The notes below the pieces were generated by a model. It had not been told where the DNA came from and ran no database searches. It was given only the letters and a program-made list of their open reading frames with translations. Made by a program: the position numbers and the translations under genes. Below are positions 16,330-23,900 of a stretch of DNA of 35,078 bases, piece after piece (within the stretch, counting starts at the first letter, position 1; every line of letters starts with the position of its first letter). The stretch spans positions 1-35,078 of the forward strand of contig CAJPJR010000018.1 of assembly GCA_905369775.1 (NCBI GenBank), written 5' to 3'. Source of the stretch: Prevotellaceae bacterium UBA1746. Lineage in GTDB: Bacteria; Bacteroidota; Bacteroidia; Bacteroidales; Bacteroidaceae.

Positions 16330-18198
16330 ATGGCGACTCCCTATCTCGACATCCAAAATTTGACGAAAAGCATCGGCGACCTGGTGCTGTTCGAAAACAT
16401 CTCGTTCAGTGTGTCCGAAGGTCAGCACGTCGGTTTGATCGCGCGCAACGGAGCCGGCAAATCGACCCTCCTCGGGCTGATCGCCGGTAAAGACAGTGCC
16501 GACAGCGGCGACATTGTGTTCCAGAAAGGTCTGCGCGTGGGCATGCTCGAGCAGCAACCGGATTTCGATCCTGAAATGTCCGTGTTGCAGGCCGTGGCCG
16601 GTCGTTTGCGTGCAGAATATGCTTCCCTGCTCATCGCCGAAGAAGGCGGCGAACTCCAATCGCACACCGCCACCTTCGACGCCGATGAGGAATGGAACGA
16701 CATCCAATTGCGCGCCAAGCAGATTCTCACGCAGCTCAAAATCGATAAACTCGACAAGCCCGTGGGATTGCTTTCCGGCGGTCAGCGCAAACGTGTGGCG
16801 CTGGCCTCGGTGCTGATTGCCAACCCCGATTTGCTCATCCTCGACGAACCGACCAACCACCTCGATGTGGAAATGATCGAGTGGTTGGAGAAATATTTGC
16901 AGCGCAACACCAAAGCCTTGCTGCTCGTCACGCACGACCGTTACTTTCTCGACCGGGTGTGTCAAACCATCGTCGAGCTGGACGATCGCACCGCCTACAC
17001 CTATCGCGGCAACTACGCCTACTACCTCGAAAAGCGCGACGAGCGCATCGCCACCACCAACGCCAACATCGACCGGGCGCGCAATCTCTATCGCAAGGAA
17101 CTCGACTGGATGCGCCGCCAACCGCAGGCGCGCGGCCACAAAAGCCGTTCGCGCAAGGAGGCCTTCTACGAATTGGAGCAGCAAGCCCGCCGGCGCACCG
17201 AAGAGCGCGCCGCCCGTCTGAACGTGAAGGCCGGTTACATCGGTTCGAAGATCTTCGAGGCAGAATATGTGTCCAAAGCCTTCGACGATGGGGTGGTGAT
17301 CCTCAAAGATTTCTACTACAATTTTTCGCGCTTTGAGAAAATGGGCATCGTGGGCAACAACGGCACGGGGAAAACCACCTTCATTCGTATGCTGCTCGGC
17401 GAGGTGCCGCCCACGTCCGGTCGTTTCGTGATCGGCGAAACGGTGAAGTTCGGCTATTTCTCGCAAGAGGGCATGCCCGTCGATGAGCAAATGAAGGTGA
17501 TCGACGTGGTGCGCCGAGTGGCCGAAACCGTCGATCTCGGCGGCGGCCGCCATCTCACAGCCATGCAGTTCCTCAATCATTTTCTCTTCCCCCCGGCGCG
17601 TCAGCAAGACTACGTCTACAAGTTGTCGGGCGGCGAACGCCGACGGCTACAACTCTGTCTGGTGCTGATGCAGGCGCCCAATTTCCTCATTCTCGACGAA
17701 CCGACCAACGATCTCGACATCGCCACGCTGCAACTGCTCGAGGAGTATCTGGCCGACTTCCGCGGGTGTGTCATTGTGGTGAGCCACGACCGTTATTTCA
17801 TGGACCGCGTGGTCGATCACCTGTTGGTGTTCCGCGGACAGGGCGAGGTCGAAGATTTCCCCGGCAACTATTCGCAATATCGCGAGTTCCGCGAACTCAA
17901 GGAGAAGGAGGAGGTGCGCGAACAGCGCGACCGCAATTCGGTTGCCGAGGGGCGCAAACCGGTGCTCGAAGGCAGCGACCGCAAGCGCAAACTCACCTTC
18001 AAGGAAAAACAAGAATACGAAGCGCTGGGGCGCGACATCGAGGCTTTGGAAGCCGAGAAAGCACAGCTCCACGAGGCCTTGGCCTCCGGACAGCTCAGCG
18101 TGGAGGAAATCACCGCCCATTCCAAGCGCTTGCCGCTGCTCGACGAGGAACTCGACGAGAAGTCGATGCGCTGGCTCGAACTGTCGGAATGGGCCTGA
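16330..18198 (+). CDS. ABC-F family ATPase, Uup-like
   Basis: This 622-residue soluble protein has two fused ABC domains and no membrane segment, the hallmark of the ABC-F group that acts on ribosomes or, for Uup, also on DNA stability. Domain 1 has Walker A RNGAGKST (about 42-49), signature LSGGQRKR and Walker B LLILDEPTNHLD. Domain 2 has Walker A NNGTGKTT (about 343-350), signature LSGGERRR and Walker B FLILDEPTNDLD. The last 90 or so residues are charged and helical (FKEKQEYEALGRDIEALEAE), matching the coiled-coil C-terminal domain of Uup. I chose the ATG at 16330 because MATPYLDIQNL is the normal family start; an in-frame ATG at 16297 overlaps the likely promoter. rarA follows after 31 bases. 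Confidence 0.93.
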   Translation: MATPYLDIQNLTKSIGDLVLFENISFSVSEGQHVGLIARNGAGKSTLLGLIAGKDSADSGDIVFQKGLRVGMLEQQPDFDPEMSVLQAVAGRLRAEYASLLIAEEGGELQSHTATFDADEEWNDIQLRAKQILTQLKIDKLDKPVGLLSGGQRKRVALASVLIANPDLLILDEPTNHLDVEMIEWLEKYLQRNTKALLLVTHDRYFLDRVCQTIVELDDRTAYTYRGNYAYYLEKRDERIATTNANIDRARNLYRKELDWMRRQPQARGHKSRSRKEAFYELEQQARRRTEERAARLNVKAGYIGSKIFEAEYVSKAFDDGVVILKDFYYNFSRFEKMGIVGNNGTGKTTFIRMLLGEVPPTSGRFVIGETVKFGYFSQEGMPVDEQMKVIDVVRRVAETVDLGGGRHLTAMQFLNHFLFPPARQQDYVYKLSGGERRRLQLCLVLMQAPNFLILDEPTNDLDIATLQLLEEYLADFRGCVIVVSHDRYFMDRVVDHLLVFRGQGEVEDFPGNYSQYREFRELKEKEEVREQRDRNSVAEGRKPVLEGSDRKRKLTFKEKQEYEALGRDIEALEAEKAQLHEALASGQLSVEEITAHSKRLPLLDEELDEKSMRWLELSEWA

Positions 18199-18229
18199 CA
18201 GAAGTTGAACCCCAAGTCACAACACGCAC

Positions 18230-19498
18230 ATGAAACCTTTGGCAGAACGTTTGCGCCCGCTTTCGCTCGACACCTATGTCGGCCAGCAACACTTGGTGGG
18301 CCCCGGCGCCGTGTTGCGCAACATGATTGCCGGCGGACGCATCTCGTCCTTCATCTTGTGGGGACCGCCGGGCGTGGGCAAAACCACTTTGGCCAAGATC
18401 GTCGCGGCACAGTTGAAAGCCCCCTTTTTCACCCTCAGTGCCGTCACGAGTGGAGTGAAGGAGGTGCGCGAGGTCATTGCCCAGGCCAAGAGCGGGCAGT
18501 TTTTCGGCGCAGTGACGCCCATTCTTTTCATCGACGAAATCCATCGTTTTTCCAAGTCGCAACAAGATTCGCTGTTGGCGGCCGTCGAGACGGGCGATGT
18601 CACCCTGATCGGTGCCACGACCGAGAACCCCTCGTTCGAAGTGATTCGCCCGCTGCTCTCCCGTTGTCAGGTCTACGTGCTCGAACCGCTCAGCGAGGCC
18701 GACTTGCTCCAACTGCTCGACCACGCCCTCCACGACGACGTGGTGCTGCGTGAGCGCGAATTTGAAGTGCGCGAAACCGACGCTCTGTTGCGCTTTGCCG
18801 GTGGCGACGCGCGCAAACTGCTCAACATCGTCGACCTGCTCACCAATGCCACCCCCGAGGGCCCCATCGTTATCGACAATGCCGGCGTCACCGAGCGCCT
18901 GCAGCAGAACCCCATGGCCTACGACAAGGAAGGGGAGATGCACTACGACATCATTTCGGCTTTCATCAAGAGCATCCGCGGCAGCGATCCCGATGCGGCC
19001 ATCTATTGGTTGGCGCGCATGATCGCCGGCGGCGAAGACCCCAAGTTCATCGCGCGCCGCCTCGTGATCAGTGCCGCCGAAGACATCGGTTTGGCCAATC
19101 CCAACGCCTTGTTGTTGGCCAATGCCGCTTTCGACACCGTGACCAAGATCGGTTGGCCGGAAGGGCGCATTCCGCTGGCTGAGGCCACCATCTATTTGGC
19201 CACGTCGCCCAAGTCCAACTCGGCCTACAACGCCATCAATTCGGCGCTGGCCTATGTGGAGCAAACCGGCAACGCACCGGTGCCGCTGCATCTGCGCAAC
19301 GCCCCCACCCAACTCATGAAAAATCTCAACTATGGGGCTGACTACACCTATCCGCACGATTTTCCCGAACATTTTTATCCGCAGCAATACAAGCCGGAGG
19401 GGCACGAATCGATCGTGTTTTGGCATCCGGCCGACAACGCGCAGGAAATCAAATTGGCCGACCGCATGAACCGTTTGTGGCACGGTGGGGAATCGTAA
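18230..19498 (+). CDS. rarA: Replication-associated recombination protein A (RarA/MgsA)
   Basis: This 422-residue AAA+ ATPase acts at stalled replication forks and is related to clamp-loader subunits and eukaryotic WRNIP1. The N-terminus MKPLAERLRPLSLDTYVGQ is characteristic. Walker A is GPPGVGKTT (residues 45-53), Walker B is LFIDEIHRF, and sensor motifs GATTENPSFE and LLSRCQVY follow. The C-terminal half includes SAFIKSIRGSDPDAAIYWLA and a YPHDFPEHFYPQQY segment, both conserved in RarA. It is full length. It begins 31 bases after the ABC-F gene with no promoter visible, so co-transcription is likely, and it ends ahead of a strong hairpin at 19548-19590. Confidence 0.96.
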   Translation: MKPLAERLRPLSLDTYVGQQHLVGPGAVLRNMIAGGRISSFILWGPPGVGKTTLAKIVAAQLKAPFFTLSAVTSGVKEVREVIAQAKSGQFFGAVTPILFIDEIHRFSKSQQDSLLAAVETGDVTLIGATTENPSFEVIRPLLSRCQVYVLEPLSEADLLQLLDHALHDDVVLREREFEVRETDALLRFAGGDARKLLNIVDLLTNATPEGPIVIDNAGVTERLQQNPMAYDKEGEMHYDIISAFIKSIRGSDPDAAIYWLARMIAGGEDPKFIARRLVISAAEDIGLANPNALLLANAAFDTVTKIGWPEGRIPLAEATIYLATSPKSNSAYNAINSALAYVEQTGNAPVPLHLRNAPTQLMKNLNYGADYTYPHDFPEHFYPQQYKPEGHESIVFWHPADNAQEIKLADRMNRLWHGGES

Positions 19499-19547
19499 TC
19501 GCACGCCCTTGCCCGCCGACCGCTGTCGCGGTCCGTTCTCAAAAGCT

Positions 19548-19590
19548 CAACCGCCCGAGTTGCTCCCCCGATGAGCAGCTCGGGCGGTTG
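19548..19590 (+). terminator. Strong hairpin after rarA, probable terminator
   Basis: Arms of about 18 bases (19548-19565 with 19573-19590) pair with one G-T wobble around a 7-base loop. No T-run follows on the plus strand, so it is an atypical intrinsic terminator or a structural RNA end. It lies about 50 bases past the rarA stop codon. Confidence 0.55.
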
Positions 19591-19702
19591 CTCGTGGTGC
19601 GAACGATGAGACTCGGCTCGTATGGTGTGTCGGCCGAGCCTTTTCGGTCCGCCCGCACCGGTGGCGTTGTTGCCCCCTTCTTCAGGTGATGTCGCCCGCG
19701 CA

Positions 19703-19840
19703 TCAGGGTGAAGGTGGGGCGCCCATTCCCTCGCGTACGCGCGCGTGTCCGCTACTTTCCGTTTTTTTCCTTCACCTCTTCACCCGTATGGTGCAAATCG
19801 TTGATTCATAGTTTGATAAGTGTGAAGGTTTTGTCGATTG
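19703..19840 (+). repeat. Left arm of a large imperfect inverted duplication
   Basis: This arm reads, in order: GGTGAAGG (19707-19714), the palindrome CGCGTACGCG (19732-19741), a T-run, CCTTCACC (19769-19776) directly continued by TCTTCACCC, then TTGATTCATAG, and GTGAAGGTTTT. The same order occurs on the opposite strand at 20165-20317. By eye the best-conserved part, from 19732 on, matches at about 70 percent over about 105 bases. Each arm can itself fold, since its GGTGAAGG and CCTTCACC are complementary. Confidence 0.7.
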
Positions 19841-20164
19841 GGGTTCACGCTTTCGCGTCCTCCCGTGAAGAAGCACCGCGACGGCTACTTCACCCCAGAT
19901 CGCGGTAGAAATTCGCGCCGTCTGCCATGCCGAGTCGAGCACCGATCGGCAAAAATGTGCTTCGCAGCCCGCCTGAATAAAGGGGTTGTGCGTTGTGGCG
20001 CCGACCGAACCCTTGCTCGAAAAAAGCACACCGCGCAGTGGTTCCGGCGGTCGCAGACATTGATCGAATTTCCCATTTTTTGTGCTGAAAACGGGCAAAG
20101 CATTGGAAAACAGCGGATTGTCGAAGAAAAAGCCCCGAGAAATAGGCAAAATGTGGAGGCTTTT
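19841..20164. other. Central part of the inverted duplication, no gene recognised
   Basis: This 324-base centre has open frames on both strands, but none has family resemblance, a promoter or a plausible start. It contains a perfect 7-base stem (19875-19881 with 19900-19906) and a GCCGA/TCGGC hairpin (about 19929-19950). It also has two further TTCACCCC copies: one inside it at about 19889, and one just beyond it at 20175. It could be a non-coding RNA, a spacer or a decayed element. Confidence 0.35.
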
Positions 20165-20317
20165 GAGTAAAACATTCACCCCTATTGATCTGTGAATCAC
20201 TGTTTTGTGGCATGTGGGTGAAGAGGTGAAGGCAAAAAACGAAAACAGACTGACATGCGCGTACGCGCGCTAGCGCGAAAGGGGCAGCCGTTTCTCTATT
20301 CTCGACCTTCACCTGTG
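20165..20317 (-). repeat. Right arm of the large imperfect inverted duplication
   Basis: Read on the minus strand this arm has GGTGAAGG (20313-20306), CGCGTACGCG (20267-20258), CGTTTTTT, CCTTCACC (20232-20225) continued by TCTTCACCC, GTGATTCACAG, and GTGAATGTTTT. This is the same motif order as the left arm. The spacing is conserved to within two bases from the palindrome to CCTTCACC and exactly from there to TGATTCA; the outer GGTGAAGG is displaced by about 15-20 bases. Beyond it, 20318-20559 is GC-rich and shows only short local hairpins, with nothing I can name. Confidence 0.7.
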
Positions 20318-20559
20318 GCACTTCATCCGAGTGGGTGATCGATGCTTGCCGTTGCGGGCGACGGCACACGTGCTGCTGTGACGGTGTGGGCAAAGAGCCG
20401 CATTTCGCCGGGCGAACCGACGGAAAAGTGCCCCGGCAACATGGCGGGACCGAAGGACTTCGTGGGCCGATCGCGCTCCCCGCAAGACAGAAATAGGAGA
20501 AAAAAGGTCGGACACGTCAAATATTTAGGGATAAAGCCCGCAGAATGAGATCAAATCGC

Positions 20560-20567
20560 TAACTTTG
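20560..20567 (+). promoter_or_regulatory. Bacteroidetes -7 box upstream of the M60-like gene
   Basis: TAACTTTG matches TAnnTTTG perfectly. No TTTG stands at the -33 position. If used, it gives a leader of about 405 bases before the protease ATG at 20979. Confidence 0.5.
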
Positions 20568-20574
20568 CCGAAGG

Positions 20575-20978
20575 AATGCTTAAACGAGATGGCGAAACAC
20601 GCGCTGCATCTCAGCCCTTAATCGCCGAATACCGTATTGGACGTCCTTCTTTTCGTGATCCCCGCAGTTGATGCTGCCGTTCGCTTCCGTGTGTCGACGC
20701 CCCGATGGGAAAGCACATGAACCAAACAGGACACAGAGCATGCATCGACAGGACAGAGACCGGTGATGCTTTCACGTGACGACAGAAAGAGTGAAAAAAC
20801 AAGCATCGAACTCCGCAATGATTTCCCTCCGGTCTCGCCGCAGGCCGTTGATCGCCGTGTGCCGGCGTCTCTCCTATGCGTAAGTAGCCCCGCCATTGGG
20901 CAGCACGCTCGGGGCAAAAGCCACGGCCGGATGAAAACTCCCTCTTCTTTTTAGAATCCAATTAAAATGTAAAATGAT
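20575..20978 (+). other. Long presumed 5' leader of the M60-like gene
   Basis: This 404-base stretch lies between the -7 box and the protease start. It holds a small open frame at 20576-20671 (31 codons, starting MLKRDGETRAA), which would be nearly leaderless. It also holds an imperfect stem-loop with 7-base outer arms (20765-20771 with 20801-20807). The last 40 bases before the ATG are AT-rich, as usual for Bacteroidetes translation starts. No known riboswitch was recognised. Confidence 0.4.
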
Positions 20979-23900
20979 ATGTACCAACTTTTGAGACGAA
21001 TGTTCGTATTCCTGCTCGTCATGTTGGGGTGTCTCCCTTCGGTTCTCGCGCAAAGCGGCGCATTGGCCGACGGGTTTTACCGCATCGTGAGCCGGAAAAA
21101 CAATTTTCCCGTGCTGGTGCAGCATCATCGCTTGGGCTACGTCTCCGAACACTCGGGGAGCAGCGGTCGGAACGATGAGCTGTCGCAGTATTGGAAGGTG
21201 AAACAGGTGAACGGCACCTACCGGATCGTGAACGTGGGCGAGCAGTTGGCCGTCCAGCCGCTCGACCGGCTCAACGAGACCTTCACCGTGGGCACGAATG
21301 CCGCACACTACTACATCAAGGGGGCCTCCGGTGCGGGCAGCGCCGGCTATTGGGTGATTTCGACGGCCGAAGATTTCGGCGGGAAAACGCTCTGGCACAA
21401 CGGGGGCAGCGGCCTTGTGCAGAATTGGGAAGGCGTTTCGACCGAAGCCAACCACTGGAAGTTTGTTCCCCTCACGACTGAGGAGCTGAAGAGCGTGGCG
21501 AAGTTCAACGCCGCTTGGCCGCAATTGGAACAGGGCTTCGAGACCCTCGACCGGCTGCGCACCGGCGGTCTCTACCGCGTGAAGAATGCCGCGCAGCACT
21601 ATTGGACGGTCGACGCAACCGCGCACACCCTGAAAACCACTGCGCAAGTCAGTTCGTCCGACCTCTCGACCGTTTGGTTGGTGGAGCGCAACGGTGACGG
21701 CTTTGCCCTGCGCAATGCGTCGACCGGCCGTTTCGCCTCGTCGGCCGAAGCCGGTCGAGGGGTCAGCACGGGCGTGGGGAACAATCGGCTTTGGCTGAAT
21801 TTCCTGCAAACGACGAACGGCTTTTTCAACGTGAGCGGCAATGCCGATTTCACCGACGGTTCGTGTTTCACTGAGTCGGCAGACAAGAACGTGGTGGGTG
21901 GCAATGCCCGCTCGTTTCGCACCAAGGCCGACACGGTGCGCAAGGTGACCGACACCACTTTCTTCGCCAACACGGCAGCAGAATGGCAGTTTGAACCGGT
22001 GACCGATGTGTCGGAAGCCGATGTGAAAGAAAGCGTGCGCCGCAATTCCACGGGCGTGTACATCCCTGTGGAGGGAAAATACTACCTGGTGCGCAATGTG
22101 GCCTATCCCGAGCGCGTGCTCACCACGCGTCCCGCGTCGGACAACGTGGTGCGCGGCGAAGTGCGCAACGAACGCGAGATGGGACAACTCTGGCAGTTGG
22201 AAAAAGTGGGCGACAAATGGGCCCTTCGCAGTGTGGTGAACCAAAAGTATGTCGGCAACAGCGCCGCTCGAACGCAAAGCTACACGATGACCGACACACA
22301 AGCCACGTTCACGCTCAAAGAGATGGACAAGTGGTTGCCCTACCTTGCCTTCGTGGTGCGCAACGGCGCGAGCTTGCATTGTGCCAGTTCCGCCGGTTAC
22401 AATGTGGTCAATTGGGACGAAACGAGCACCGCTTCGTTTTGGCAGTTGGAAGAAGTGGCGTTGGACGCCGCGGCTCTGAACGCGTACAAGCAGCGGCTCA
22501 ACGAACAAGCGGAACTGACCGCGCATCGCGATGAACTCAACACGCAATTGCAACGCTATTTCGCGGACAATGCTTGCACGCAGTTGCGCGCACCCTATGC
22601 TTCGATGAGCGTCGATGCGCTCAAAGCCGCCCTTCGTGCCGAGCAATTGCCCGAGTCACTCATCGACGTGGCCGTGCGCGTGCGAACCGATACGTGGAAC
22701 GGAGCGAACGCCGAGGCCAACCGATATGAGAAATATTTCCGTATCCAGCCCTACCAGGCCTACAGCCATCCACAAAAGTGGGCCCGCGACAATAAATTGA
22801 TGCCCACGAGCTTCGGACAATACTCGCAACTCACGAACCCCACCGGTATCACGATCCCCGAAAAGGAATTGGCGCTGGTGTTTGTGGGCGAAGAGGCACC
22901 GGCGGGTTGTGCGCTCAATGCCGAATTGGTGCAGGGAAAAAACACAACGGGCGATAAGCTCATTGCGCTTCACAAGGGACTCAATGTGGTTTATGCCAAC
23001 GATGCGTCGCACCTGTACATCAATTACGTGATGAACGACACGAACCTCAAATACACCGAGCAACCGCAAATCTCGATTCACGTGGAAGGCGGGCGTGCCA
23101 ACGGATATTTTGATGCAACGAAGATGCAGAACCAGGATTGGGACAACCTCGAAAACCTCAAACCCTACGGATTCTTCACCGACGACGTGATTCGCCTGAA
23201 GTCCAAACACACCATCCACAGTCTCAGCCTGCGCGGTGTCGAGGAGCAACAGCGTAACGGCAACTGGAACTACAACGGGCAGTATAAAGGTATCACCGGT
23301 GTGCTGAGCAAATGGGACTGGGTGCACGAAATCGAGCAAGACTTCTTCAAACCGGAGCAGTTCGCCGATCGTTTCAATTGTCTCATGTTCAGCACCGACG
23401 CGTCCGGTCTCTATGCTTTCCCCTACGGCACCTTCATCGGAACGGTCAGCACCACGTTCAGTTACCCTGAGTGGGTCAAAGGCTCCGGGGGCGACAACGG
23501 AGGCAACCTCTGGGCCGTGGTGCACGAAACGGGCCACCACTACCAGAAGCTCTTCAACCTTTCGCGCTGCCTCGAGAGTTCGAACAACCTGTGGTCGAAC
23601 ATTGCCGTGTGGAAGCGCGGTGCGAGTGTGAGTCGTCTCGATGCGCCGCAAAAGCTCTTCAACCGATTCAATCGTCACCAAACTTGGTTCGACATGGATC
23701 TGGGCGATCGCACACGCATGTATTGGCAATTGTGGCTCTACTATGTGGAGCTCGGTCACAAACCGACGTTCTTCCGCGATCTCTTTGCCAAGTTCCGCGA
23801 GCAACCCATCGACAGCCGCGAGGCCAAGAGCGACTATCTGCGATTTGCTCGTTTCTGCAGTGAAGCGGCCGGCGAAGACCTGACCGAGTTCTTCACGTTC

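Noticed and set aside
19772..20393. Overlapping minus-strand open frames of 142 and 167 codons in the inverted duplication
   Set aside because: They run through the repeat arms and the hairpins, overlap each other in different frames, lack a promoter and show no domain or protein-like composition.
19499..20978. Search for tmRNA, RNase P RNA, SRP RNA or tRNA in the large gap
   Set aside because: None of the conserved core sequences I know for these RNAs is present, and no tRNA T-arm was found.
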